Part shown: positions 14,887 through 22,991 of the stretch, one piece after another
Layout: the number at the start of each line of letters is the position of its first letter
Position numbering within the stretch: the first letter of the stretch is position 1
NCBI GenBank assembly: GCA_051954695.1
Contig: JBQCHL010000022.1
Coordinates: 1 to 64,000, forward strand
From: Terrimonas_A sp051954695
Lineage (GTDB): Bacteria; Bacteroidota; Bacteroidia; Chitinophagales; Chitinophagaceae
Direction of reading: 5' to 3'
Length of the DNA stretch: 64,000 nucleotides
Notes under the pieces: model-generated
Databases searched by the model: none
Seen by the model: only the letters and a program-made list of their open reading frames with translations
Told to the model about the DNA's origin: nothing
Made by a program: the position numbers and the translations under genes

Positions 14887-17313
14887 ATGCAAGTGATCAA
14901 AAGAGACGGGAAAAAAGAGAGCGTCAAATTCGACAAGATTACAGCCCGTATTGAAAAATTGAGCTATGGCCTCGACAGGAGATTTGTTAACTCAATTGAT
15001 GTAGCAAAAAAAGTGATTGAAGGCTTGTACGACGGTGTGACCACCACCGAGCTCGACAACCTCGCTGCAGAAACAGCCGCTTCCCTTACAGTGAAGCACC
15101 CCGACTATGCATTGCTTGCCAGCCGCATCGCAGTAAGCAACCTGCATAAGAACACCACCAAGAGCTTTTCAAAGACCATGAAAATGCTTTATGAATGCGT
15201 GGACGAAAAATCAGGCAAATACGCTCCATTATTATCCGACGATGTTTGGCAGATCATCCAGGATAATGCAGAGCTGCTCGATTCCACCATTATTTATGAC
15301 CGTGATTACGGGTTTGATTATTTCGGATTCAAAACACTCGAAAAATCTTACCTGCTTAAGCTGAATGGCAAAGTGGCCGAGCGTCCTCAGCATATGTTTA
15401 TGCGCGTGGCTATCGGTATCCATAAAGAAGATATCGACAGCGCCATCAAAACCTACAACCTGATGAGCGAACGCTGGTTTACACATGCCACTCCCACGCT
15501 CTTCAATGCAGGCACTCCCAAACCACAAATGTCATCCTGCTTCCTGCTCACCATGAAGGAAGACAGTATTGATGGTATTTATGATACACTGAAACAAACA
15601 GCTAAAATATCTCAAAGCGCCGGCGGAATTGGTTTGGCTATCAGCAGCATCCGCGCTACAGGCAGCTATATCGGTGGTACCAATGGTACCAGCAATGGTA
15701 TCATCCCCATGCTGCGTGTATATAATGACACTGCCCGTTATGTAGACCAGGGTGGTGGAAAACGCAAGGGAGCATTCGCAGTATATCTCGAACCATGGCA
15801 CGCTGATGTGTTTGAATTCCTTGACCTGCGCAAGAACCATGGTAAAGAAGAATTGCGCGCACGTGATCTCTTCTATGCACTGTGGATCCCTGATCTGTTC
15901 ATGAAACGTGTGGAAGAAGATGGCTCCTGGAGCCTGTTCTGCCCCAATGAAGCACCCGGCCTGCAGGATTGCTGGGGCGAAGAGTTTGAAAAACTGTACG
16001 CGCAATACGAAAAAGAAGGCCGTGCACGCAAAACCGTTAAAGCCCAGGAACTCTGGTTTGCCATCCTCGATGCACAGATCGAAACAGGAACACCTTACTT
16101 GTTGTATAAAGATGCGGCTAACCGCAAAAGCAACCAGCAAAACCTGGGAACAATCAAAAGTTCCAATCTCTGCACAGAGATCATGGAATACACTTCACCT
16201 GATGAAGTAGCGGTTTGTAACCTGGCTTCACTGGCCCTTCCCCGCTATGTGATCAATGGCAAATTTGACCACGATAAATTATACGAAGTAACTTATGAGG
16301 TCACCAAAAACCTCAATAAGATCATCGATGGCAACTACTACCCTGTAGAAGAAGCACGCACTTCCAACCTGCGCCACCGTCCGATCGGTTTGGGCGTACA
16401 GGGTCTGGCCGATGTGTTCATCCTGATGCGTCTGCCATTCGAAAGCGATGAAGCAAAACAACTGAATAAAGAGATCTTTGAAACGATCTACTTTGCAGCA
16501 ATGACTGCCAGTAAAGATCTGGCCAAGGTAGACGGCGCATATGAAACATTTGCCGGTTCCCCTGTGTCAAAAGGCATCTTCCAGTTTGATATGTGGAATG
16601 TTGAGCCAACTCTCCGTTGGGATTGGTACACGCTGAAAGCAGAAGTGTTGAAGCATGGTGTCCGCAATTCCCTTCTGGTTGCGCCAATGCCTACTGCTTC
16701 CACTTCCCAGATCCTGGGCAACAATGAATGTTTTGAACCATACACTTCTAATATTTATGTACGCCGCGTATTGAGCGGAGAGTTTGTGGTAGTGAACAAA
16801 CATCTGCTGAAAGACCTGGTTGACCTGAACCTGTGGACAGACGACATGAAGAACCATATCATGAGCCACAATGGTTCTATCCAGAAGATCAATGCGATCC
16901 CTGATGAGATCAAAGCGATCTATAAAACCGTTTGGGAGATCAAACAACGTGCGATCATTGATATGGCTGCCGATCGCGGGGCTTATATCTGCCAGTCGCA
17001 ATCCCTCAACCTGTTTGTGGACGCCCCTACCGCCGGCAAACTGACTTCCATGCACTTCTACGGCTGGAAGAAAGGATTGAAAACAGGTATGTACTACCTG
17101 CGTACCAAAGCGGCTTCACAGGCTGTGCAGTTCACCGTGGAAAAACAAGGTGGCAAATCCGTTGAGCCACTGATCGATAAAACCAACCAGATCAGTACTG
17201 AAGGAAAAGCAGGCGATGCGGCGATAGCGGCAGCAGCGGCTAATATTGAACCGACTTTTGTGGAAGGAGCAGTTTGCACAATGCAGGATGGTTGTATCAG
17301 TTGCGGTTCTTAA
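14887..17313 (+). CDS. nrdA: Ribonucleoside-diphosphate reductase, class Ia large subunit
   Basis: R1 catalytic subunit, 808 residues. The N-terminal ATP cone (MQVIKRDGKKESVKFDKI) senses dATP/ATP. Active-site cysteines fall at C218 (MSSCFLL), C429 (NLCTEIME) and C444 (AVCNLAS), the same numbers as in mammalian R1. The C-terminal tail ends GCISCGS (C803, C806), the pair that re-reduces the active site. The allosteric and substrate-loop region GGIGLAISSIRATGSYIGGTNG is intact. It works with NrdB and should share its B12 repression if co-transcribed. It ends at a strong terminator. Confidence 0.97.
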   Translation: MQVIKRDGKKESVKFDKITARIEKLSYGLDRRFVNSIDVAKKVIEGLYDGVTTTELDNLAAETAASLTVKHPDYALLASRIAVSNLHKNTTKSFSKTMKMLYECVDEKSGKYAPLLSDDVWQIIQDNAELLDSTIIYDRDYGFDYFGFKTLEKSYLLKLNGKVAERPQHMFMRVAIGIHKEDIDSAIKTYNLMSERWFTHATPTLFNAGTPKPQMSSCFLLTMKEDSIDGIYDTLKQTAKISQSAGGIGLAISSIRATGSYIGGTNGTSNGIIPMLRVYNDTARYVDQGGGKRKGAFAVYLEPWHADVFEFLDLRKNHGKEELRARDLFYALWIPDLFMKRVEEDGSWSLFCPNEAPGLQDCWGEEFEKLYAQYEKEGRARKTVKAQELWFAILDAQIETGTPYLLYKDAANRKSNQQNLGTIKSSNLCTEIMEYTSPDEVAVCNLASLALPRYVINGKFDHDKLYEVTYEVTKNLNKIIDGNYYPVEEARTSNLRHRPIGLGVQGLADVFILMRLPFESDEAKQLNKEIFETIYFAAMTASKDLAKVDGAYETFAGSPVSKGIFQFDMWNVEPTLRWDWYTLKAEVLKHGVRNSLLVAPMPTASTSQILGNNECFEPYTSNIYVRRVLSGEFVVVNKHLLKDLVDLNLWTDDMKNHIMSHNGSIQKINAIPDEIKAIYKTVWEIKQRAIIDMAADRGAYICQSQSLNLFVDAPTAGKLTSMHFYGWKKGLKTGMYYLRTKAASQAVQFTVEKQGGKSVEPLIDKTNQISTEGKAGDAAIAAAAANIEPTFVEGAVCTMQDGCISCGS

Positions 17314-17338
17314 CCAAGCTTAATCTGGACTAATGTAT

Positions 17339-17372
17339 AGAGCATGTTGCGAAAGCAGCGTGCTCTTTTTTT
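17339..17372 (+). terminator. Intrinsic terminator of nrdA
   Basis: 12-bp stem (AGAGCATGTTGC / GCAGCGTGCTCT, two G-U pairs) closed by a GAAA tetraloop and followed by seven T. A strong rho-independent terminator. Confidence 0.9.
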
Positions 17373-17404
17373 AATTATACCGGTGTTTTTTCGCCTGTAT
17401 CATT

Positions 17405-17695
17405 CTAATGCTGTCGACCATCTATAATATCCTTTAAATGGACTTGTCCTTCAGCATACTGAAGATGAATACGCCAGCCAGATATTTTATCAATATCAGC
17501 CCTGTACACCTTTTGTTTAATACCGGCTACTTTATATAGCCTGGTCTGTGGAAACTGGCCTAACCTATGAGCGCTGTTATCTTCCAGCTCGGCCAAAGAT
17601 TCCAATAACTGTATTCTTAGCCGGTTGTCCGGAAGTATCTTATTCGCTTCATGAATAATTCCATACTCATCCAGCAATGGTTTTATCTCTGCCAT
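17405..17695 (-). CDS. Unknown 96-residue protein, second gene of a pair
   Basis: Not recognised as a named family. The 96 residues (MAEIKPLLDEYGIIHEANK onward) read as a soluble, mixed-charge protein. It begins three bases after the upstream gene's stop, so the two are surely co-translated. The C-terminal part, GWRIHLQYAEGQVHLKDIIDG, is a beta-rich segment reminiscent of small toxin or antitoxin folds, but I cannot assign it. It stops abruptly at RQH, and the frame stays open for nine more codons after the TAG, so it may be slightly truncated. The pair size suggests a toxin-antitoxin-like module; that is inference. Confidence 0.65.
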   Translation of the reverse strand: MAEIKPLLDEYGIIHEANKILPDNRLRIQLLESLAELEDNSAHRLGQFPQTRLYKVAGIKQKVYRADIDKISGWRIHLQYAEGQVHLKDIIDGRQH

Positions 17696-17698
17696 ACA

Positions 17699-18061
17699 TT
17701 ATTTCAATAGCCCCTGACTTTTATACAATCGCTGTCCAACTTCTTTATAGACGCCATCTCCTTTTTGATTATCAACCAGACGAAATAATGTCAATGACAG
17801 TTTATCAAAAATTGGATCATCATCCACCGCCACTACCATCTTTTTTCCTTCTCCTACTTCAACAAGGTATAATGAACTGGTAAGCCCTTCTTTCAAATTG
17901 AACAGGCAGGGCATTGAAGCTCTTTCCGTAAACTTATCTTTTCCATTCAACAAAGAGCCGGATATAGAATTGATCGTTCTTTTGATTCGTTTCTGCAAAC
18001 CCGGTAAAAGAGATTTCATGTCCTTATCAAACGGCTCCGTTATTAAAAACTCCAGATGCAT
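17699..18061 (-). CDS. Unknown 120-residue protein, possible RelE/ParE-like
   Basis: First gene of the pair. I start it at ATG 18061 (MHLEFLITEPFDKDMKSLLPGLQKRI); the upstream extension is not protein-like. The layout (N-terminal strand, two basic helices with LPGLQKRIKRTINSISG, then strands SLYLVEVGEGKKMVVAVDDDPIFDKLSLTLFRLVD) is what RelE/ParE-type toxins look like, but no catalytic residues can be named with confidence, so the similarity is only structural guesswork. The C-terminal QKGDGVYKEVGQRLYK is unassigned. No promoter box is obvious upstream. Could be a toxin, or an unrelated conserved pair. Confidence 0.6.
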   Translation of the reverse strand: MHLEFLITEPFDKDMKSLLPGLQKRIKRTINSISGSLLNGKDKFTERASMPCLFNLKEGLTSSLYLVEVGEGKKMVVAVDDDPIFDKLSLTLFRLVDNQKGDGVYKEVGQRLYKSQGLLK

Positions 18062-18147
18062 ACATATAAAATTATATTTTATGCAATCTATATTGCCCGC
18101 AGAGAGCGCCAAAGAGAAAAACACCGCCACAAAATGTTTTTTCCTCC

Positions 18148-18184
18148 AAAAAAAAATCCCATTCCGTCTACACAGAATGGGATT
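18148..18184 (-). terminator. Intrinsic terminator of the M1 aminopeptidase gene
   Basis: 10-bp perfect stem AATCCCATTC / GAATGGGATT with a 10-base loop. On the minus strand it is followed by about nine T. It lies 22 bases after the aminopeptidase stop. Confidence 0.88.
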
Positions 18185-18205
18185 CCTCTATCTTCAACAA
18201 AACCC

Positions 18206-20176
18206 TTAAGGCTTTGTCCATGTATTATTCGCTCCATTCGCATCCGGCAACACTTTATCCGGATCTATCACCACTTTCGTCACTTCCTCATCCGTTGGCA
18301 AAGCAAACTTCCAGGTCGCATTGTTCTGCCATATTTCCACTGGCAGTTTCTTACGCCCTGTTTTTCCGCTCGCTGTTGTATACTCCACTGTTACCGGCAT
18401 AGCCATTTGTTCCAGGTTGTCTATCGTCACCAAGGCACCTTTCTTGGGATCGCCATCAATATATTCCACTTTGCTTATTGCCTGATCCAACTGGTAGGTT
18501 TCAATAAACACTGCTTTCCAGAACCAGGCCAGGTCCTCACCTGCAGAGTTCTCTATGCTGCGGAAGAAATCCCAGGGAGTAGGATGTTTGTATGCCCAGT
18601 CGCGGATATACTTGCGGAAAGCATAATCAAAACGATCTTGTCCAAGCACCTCATCACGCAGCAATCCCAATGCAAAACCAGGTTTGCTGTAGAGCAGGCT
18701 GCCGATATTTCTTTCAGTCATACCATCTGGTGTGTTCAACACAGACTCAATTGTGCTGCTAAATAAACGGCTGCCATGTGCACTCCTTTTCGGTTGCGCA
18801 TATTCACCTTTATTGAAATCGTCATCAGCAATGCCATTGATGAATGTATTGAAACCTTCATCCATCCAGCCATATCTTCTTTCATTGCTGCCCACGATCA
18901 TCGGGAACCAGGTGTGGCCAAACTCGTGATCGGTTACGCCCCACAGGCCTGAAGTGCGCGCACGATAACTGCAGAATACGATACCCGGATATTCCATCCC
19001 CCCAATATTTGTAGCCACATTCACAGCAGAAGGGTAAGGATAAGGGAACCAGCGTTTGGAATAGTTCTCGATAGAACCTTTTGTATATTCTGTAGCACGG
19101 CTCCAGGCATTCTGACCGTTAGACTCAATGGGATAAGCAGAAATAGCCAGCCCTTTCTTTCCACCAGGCAGGTTCATTCTTGCTGCATCCAGTATAAATG
19201 ATTTGGATGATGACCAGGCAAAATCACGTGCATTGATGATCTTGTATTTCCAGGTCAGCGATGGTTTGGAAGGCCTTGATGAAGGATCAGTTATTTCTGT
19301 GCTGTCACGGATAACCACTGTGGCATCACTTTGCTTTGCCTGGTTGTAGCGCTGCAATTGTTTTGCAGTAAATACTTCCTGGGGGTTCAGCAATTCACCG
19401 GAAGCAACTACTATATGGCTGGCAGGTGCTGTAATGTTCACTTCAAAATCACCATATTCCAGGTAAAATTCACTGGCGCCGAGATAAGGATCAGTATTCC
19501 ATCCGCGAACATCATCATATACGCAGAGGCGGGGATACCATTGTGCAATGGCATAGATATCGCCATTCTTCGTGGGTTGGATACCGGTACGGTCTGCACC
19601 ATACTGAGGAACGGTATAAGAATATTCAATCTTCAGTTTCAATGCTCCGCCTTTAGCTGCCAAAGCATTGGCAAGTCTTACCTGCATGCGGGTGTCGTTA
19701 ACAATATAATCTGCATTGCTGGCAACAGCACCATTCAGCACCTGTACGGACTTGATCTTATAACCACCGTCAAAAGTGCTTTTGGAATCGCCATATCGGC
19801 TGCGGCCGGTTGCCGGCATCTTAGCCTGGCCACGGGAATCTTTGGTAAACAGGTTCTCGTCCAGTTGCAGCCAGAGATAAGGTAGTTTATTCGGGCTATT
19901 ATTCTTATAAGAAATGGTTACAGTTCCGCTTACTTCATTCTTCGTGTCATCCAGTTTTGCGTTGATCTGGTAATCCACTTTGTTTTGCCAGTAAGCAGGG
20001 CCGGGTTCACCGGTGGCAGCGCGGTATTCGTTACCACTCTGCGTGTAAAAGAGCGGGGAGAATAAAGCATGGGGATCATACTTTGATTGCGTTGGGGTGG
20101 CTGCTGGTTGTTGCGCATTTAATACGCTCGTAGCCAGCAATGCTCCCATTGCCCATGCGAGCCTTGTTTTCGTCAT
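18206..20176 (-). CDS. Secreted M1-family metallopeptidase
   Basis: 656 residues with signal peptide MTKTRLAWAMGALLATSVLNAQQ, so periplasmic or exported. The zinc site is HEFGH at 417-421 with the third ligand E440 in MDEGFN, exactly 18 residues after the second histidine, as in gluzincins. The exopeptidase motif reads IGGMEYPG in place of the canonical GAMEN, as often seen in Bacteroidota M1 peptidases. The N-terminal beta domain (DYQINAKLDDTKNEVSGTVTISYKNNSP) is typical. It probably trims peptides in the periplasm. It lacks a T9SS tail. It is monocistronic with its own terminator. Confidence 0.92.
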   Translation of the reverse strand: MTKTRLAWAMGALLATSVLNAQQPAATPTQSKYDPHALFSPLFYTQSGNEYRAATGEPGPAYWQNKVDYQINAKLDDTKNEVSGTVTISYKNNSPNKLPYLWLQLDENLFTKDSRGQAKMPATGRSRYGDSKSTFDGGYKIKSVQVLNGAVASNADYIVNDTRMQVRLANALAAKGGALKLKIEYSYTVPQYGADRTGIQPTKNGDIYAIAQWYPRLCVYDDVRGWNTDPYLGASEFYLEYGDFEVNITAPASHIVVASGELLNPQEVFTAKQLQRYNQAKQSDATVVIRDSTEITDPSSRPSKPSLTWKYKIINARDFAWSSSKSFILDAARMNLPGGKKGLAISAYPIESNGQNAWSRATEYTKGSIENYSKRWFPYPYPSAVNVATNIGGMEYPGIVFCSYRARTSGLWGVTDHEFGHTWFPMIVGSNERRYGWMDEGFNTFINGIADDDFNKGEYAQPKRSAHGSRLFSSTIESVLNTPDGMTERNIGSLLYSKPGFALGLLRDEVLGQDRFDYAFRKYIRDWAYKHPTPWDFFRSIENSAGEDLAWFWKAVFIETYQLDQAISKVEYIDGDPKKGALVTIDNLEQMAMPVTVEYTTASGKTGRKKLPVEIWQNNATWKFALPTDEEVTKVVIDPDKVLPDANGANNTWTKP

Positions 20177-20332
20177 TTGATTGAGTTGTTTTTAAACGGC
20201 GGGATAATATGCTGCAGATCCGCCGGGTGAATGAAGCACTGAAAGTAAATAAAAAATGGAAACGAAAAAGGCATTTTATTTGAATGGGATATAACACCGC
20301 AATCAATAAGGAGACAATAAATAAAAGAGGAA

Positions 20333-21277
20333 TTATCTCAATAAGAGCTCACAAGGCTTTAATCCTGTATGCTTTTTAAACGCAGTGGAGAAATGTGAAA
20401 TGGAAGAGTAACCCAGCAACAGGGATACTTCTGTTACGCTCAGCCCTTTTTCATACAAAAGATACTTTGCATGCTCCATTCTCTGGCTTTGGTAAAAATC
20501 AAAGATGGTAGTGCCAAACATTTCCTTGAACCCTTTTTTCAGGTAGCATTCATTCATGGCTACTTTCCGGCTCAGTTCCTTGATAGTGATGGGCTCACCG
20601 ATATGCTGGATCAGAACTTCCCTTGCCTTCATGATCTTGTCGCGGTCAGCTTCATTGGCCAGGAACTTGCAACTGATGGTGTCAATCTCTTTTTCACCGA
20701 TCATACAATCCAGGCTATGGAGCAGCAACATCTGGATCTGGGCATTGATAAAGATATTTTCGAGGGAACCTGTGTAAGTATTGTTCAGCATTGCTTCCAG
20801 TACCATTCTCGACTTACCGCAAAGCGGTAAGATCCTGGTAAAGGAAGAAAGCCTTTTAAAAGCCATCACTTCATCACTGATTACAGTATCTCCGCTGAGG
20901 CGGGGCTTTACAAACTGGGATAATTGTGCCGGCGTGAATTTAAAACTCAGCAGGTCCACGCTTTCTTCTTTGAAAAGGCAGTCTTTAGAGGTATTCAGGC
21001 GGCATTTATCACATTCTGTTTCTTTCTGGCGGCAGTAAACATTCCCGCTGATGCAGAATTTCAGTTCAAGATAGCTTTCCCGGCCTTTGTCCTTTTCATA
21101 ATGGTACACCATCATGCCCGTATCTTCCATATTCCATTGGGCATTACGCTTATAGCGCTTAATGGCATATTGCACTGTCCCGGGCACCTGTTGCTCCTTT
21201 TCATGCAAAAGGAATAGCTGCTCCTGCATGGGCGCCTGCTTATAGGCCAGAGTCCATATATCCGGGGGTTGGTGCAT
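20333..21277 (-). CDS. AraC-family regulator with a cysteine cluster
   Basis: 314 residues. The C-terminal third holds two helix-turn-helix motifs (ITIKELSRKVAMNECYLKKGFKEMFG and LSVTEVSLLLGYSSISHFSTAFKKHTGLKP), the AraC/XylS DNA-binding domain. The N-terminal part is not a recognised cupin and contains five close cysteines: C75, C82, C89, C92, C100 (CISGNVYCRQKETECDKC onward), which could bind a metal or sense redox state; that is inference. I use ATG 21277; the longer frame begins with a TTG. A perfect -7 box lies at 21330-21337. It diverges from lpxA. The target is unknown. Confidence 0.88.
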   Translation of the reverse strand: MHQPPDIWTLAYKQAPMQEQLFLLHEKEQQVPGTVQYAIKRYKRNAQWNMEDTGMMVYHYEKDKGRESYLELKFCISGNVYCRQKETECDKCRLNTSKDCLFKEESVDLLSFKFTPAQLSQFVKPRLSGDTVISDEVMAFKRLSSFTRILPLCGKSRMVLEAMLNNTYTGSLENIFINAQIQMLLLHSLDCMIGEKEIDTISCKFLANEADRDKIMKAREVLIQHIGEPITIKELSRKVAMNECYLKKGFKEMFGTTIFDFYQSQRMEHAKYLLYEKGLSVTEVSLLLGYSSISHFSTAFKKHTGLKPCELLLR

Positions 21278-21329
21278 TGTACGGGCTTTTAGTCCATAGA
21301 CTAAACACGCCAAAAGATTAAACAGTTTG

Positions 21330-21337
21330 CAAATTTA
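21330..21337 (-). promoter_or_regulatory. AraC-gene promoter, -7 box TAAATTTG
   Basis: Perfect TAnnTTTG on the minus strand, 52 bases before the ATG at 21277. Confidence 0.4.
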
Positions 21338-21369
21338 CACAAAAAACTTCCATTTTGGGTTGTAAAAGC

Positions 21370-21377
21370 TAACTTTG
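21370..21377 (+). promoter_or_regulatory. lpxA promoter, -7 box TAACTTTG
   Basis: Perfect TAnnTTTG on the plus strand, 45 bases before the lpxA ATG. The leader contains a small inverted repeat, CACGTT / AACGTG (about 21383-21402). It lies 32 bases from the divergent AraC-gene box. Confidence 0.45.
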
Positions 21378-21422
21378 CCCGTCACGTTCACTAACAAACG
21401 TGGCTTTTTTGTAATACGACTC

Positions 21423-22229
21423 ATGATTCATCCGCATACATACATTCATCCTAATGCAAAATTGGCGACGAATGTGAAGATTGACCCCTTCACGGTTATA
21501 CACCAGGACGTTGAAATAGGTGATGGCACCTGGATCGGCTCCAATGTAACTATTATGGAGGGAGCCCGGATCGGCAAGAATTGCCGGATCTTCCCGGGCG
21601 CTGTGATAGCCGCTATTCCGCAGGACCTGAAATTCCAGGGTGAATATTCCCAGGTATTTATTGGTGACGGCACTACCATCCGGGAATTTGTGACCGTTAA
21701 CCGGGGTACCAAAGACCGGGATAAGACTGTTATCGGCAAAAACTGCCTGATACAGGCTTATTGTCACCTGGCTCACGATTGTATCGTAGGAGACAATTGT
21801 ATTATGAGTAATAACACCCAGGTGGCAGGTCACGTAGTGATCGGCGACTGGGCTATCCTGGCCGGCATGTGTGCCGTGCACCAGTTTGTAAAGATCGGCG
21901 CCCATGCTTTTGTGGGTGGCGGTTCATTAGTTGGCAAAGATGTTCCTCCTTATATAAAAGCAGGCCGCACTCCCCTGAGCTATGCTGGGGTAAATTCCAT
22001 CGGCCTCAAACGCCGTGGCTTCAGCGTAGACAGGATCAACCAGATCCTGGATATTTATCGCGTATTGTACAACAAGGGAATGAATACCAGCCAGGCAGTT
22101 GAATATATTGAAGAAGAAATGCCTGCTACGGACGAACGGGATGAGATACTGACCTTTATCCGTGAAAGCGGAAGAGGTATCATCAAACGTTACACCAAAG
22201 GCAATGGCGATGATGATCTCCCTATCTGA
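21423..22229 (+). CDS. lpxA: UDP-N-acetylglucosamine O-acyltransferase
   Basis: First enzyme of lipid A synthesis: moves an acyl chain from acyl-ACP to UDP-GlcNAc. The 268 residues form the left-handed beta-helix of hexapeptide repeats (IGDGTWIGSNVTIMEGARIG and so on). Diagnostic blocks are VIAAIPQDLKFQGE and the catalytic HLAHDC, where H118 corresponds to H125 of E. coli LpxA, followed by AGHVVIGDWAILAG and a C-terminal helical region. I start at ATG 21423; an in-frame TTG at 21375 falls in the promoter box. Its last 17-20 bases overlap the next gene. Confidence 0.95.
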   Translation: MIHPHTYIHPNAKLATNVKIDPFTVIHQDVEIGDGTWIGSNVTIMEGARIGKNCRIFPGAVIAAIPQDLKFQGEYSQVFIGDGTTIREFVTVNRGTKDRDKTVIGKNCLIQAYCHLAHDCIVGDNCIMSNNTQVAGHVVIGDWAILAGMCAVHQFVKIGAHAFVGGGSLVGKDVPPYIKAGRTPLSYAGVNSIGLKRRGFSVDRINQILDIYRVLYNKGMNTSQAVEYIEEEMPATDERDEILTFIRESGRGIIKRYTKGNGDDDLPI

Positions 22230-22827
22230 TGCCGGCAAGCGCTTCAACAGGGAATGGATATTCCGCCATTTCACTTATCAATTCATACAGGGACAATCGT
22301 ATGCCATCACGGGTGCCAATGGCTCAGGCAAATCCACGCTACTACAGGTATTAAGCGGCTCCATGCACTTCAATGAGGGGCAATGTATTTGGTCGAAAGA
22401 CAATACTCCCGTTGCACCAGAACAGGTTTACCGTCATGTTTCCATCTGCGCACCCTATCTCGAAGTAGTGGAAGAAATGACGGCAACAGAGTTCCTGGAT
22501 TTTCATCAAAGCTTCAAAAGTTTTTTACCAGGCATTACAACTCCTTTTGCAATTGAGATGGTAGGATTGAAGGATGCTGCGCATAAACAGATCCGCTATT
22601 ACTCTTCCGGCATGAAACAGCGGGTGAAGCTGGCTCAATGTATCTTTTCCGACACGTCTATTGTATTATTGGATGAGCCATGCACCAACCTTGATGTTAA
22701 AGGCATTAATCTGTACAGTGAACTGATTGAGAAATATTGTACAGACAGATTGGTGATCGTTTGCAGCAATGATAAAACGGAGTATGGATTCTGTAAAGAG
22801 ATACTTTCTATATCGGATTACAAATAA
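22210..22827 (+). CDS. Stand-alone ABC transporter ATP-binding protein
   Basis: About 205 residues (start ATG 22210 or 22213), overlapping the lpxA stop, so translationally coupled. Full ATPase set: Walker A GANGSGKST, the signature YYSSGMKQRVKLAQ, and Walker B IVLLDEPCTNLD. There is no permease gene beside it, so its membrane partner must be elsewhere. Coupling to lpxA hints at an envelope-lipid export role, but that is inference from position; heme-exporter (CcmA-like) or other small ABC ATPases are alternatives. The longer frame starting at 22162 lies inside lpxA and is not needed. Confidence 0.88.
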   Translation: MMISLSDAGKRFNREWIFRHFTYQFIQGQSYAITGANGSGKSTLLQVLSGSMHFNEGQCIWSKDNTPVAPEQVYRHVSICAPYLEVVEEMTATEFLDFHQSFKSFLPGITTPFAIEMVGLKDAAHKQIRYYSSGMKQRVKLAQCIFSDTSIVLLDEPCTNLDVKGINLYSELIEKYCTDRLVIVCSNDKTEYGFCKEILSISDYK

Positions 22828-22838
22828 AAAACTTCCCA

Positions 22839-22902
22839 ATGGGCAGGATCACAGATTTTGCCGATCAACCATTGTTCCCAATAGTTTCGTAATCCTGCCC
22901 AT
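22839..22902. repeat. Inverted repeat after the ABC gene
   Basis: Perfect 11-bp arms ATGGGCAGGAT / ATCCTGCCCAT separated by 42 bases, 12 bases after the ABC stop. It could act as a long-loop hairpin. Its sequence is unrelated to the other palindrome families here. Confidence 0.7.
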
Positions 22903-22915
22903 CATGAAAGCCTTA

Positions 22916-22986
22916 TTAACGCGAATGACGCGAATGTGAGCTAATGACGCGAATGTGCGGATGGCGCTGATATTCGCGTTATTAAT
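22916..22986. repeat. Palindrome-family E element (ACGCGAATG repeats)
   Basis: Three copies of ACGCGAATG, two in tandem at 22919-22936 and one at 22947-22955, bounded by the inverted ends AACGCGAAT (22918-22926) and ATTCGCGTT (22972-22980). It lies between convergent genes, directly before the efflux-pump stop at 22992. Confidence 0.75.
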
Positions 22987-22991
22987 GCTTA

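Noticed and set aside
16567..17055. 162-codon minus-strand frame inside nrdA
   Set aside because: Antisense shadow of a long, strongly conserved gene; no start context or family similarity. Other such antisense frames (for example within emrB, antiporter, leuS) were dismissed for the same reason.
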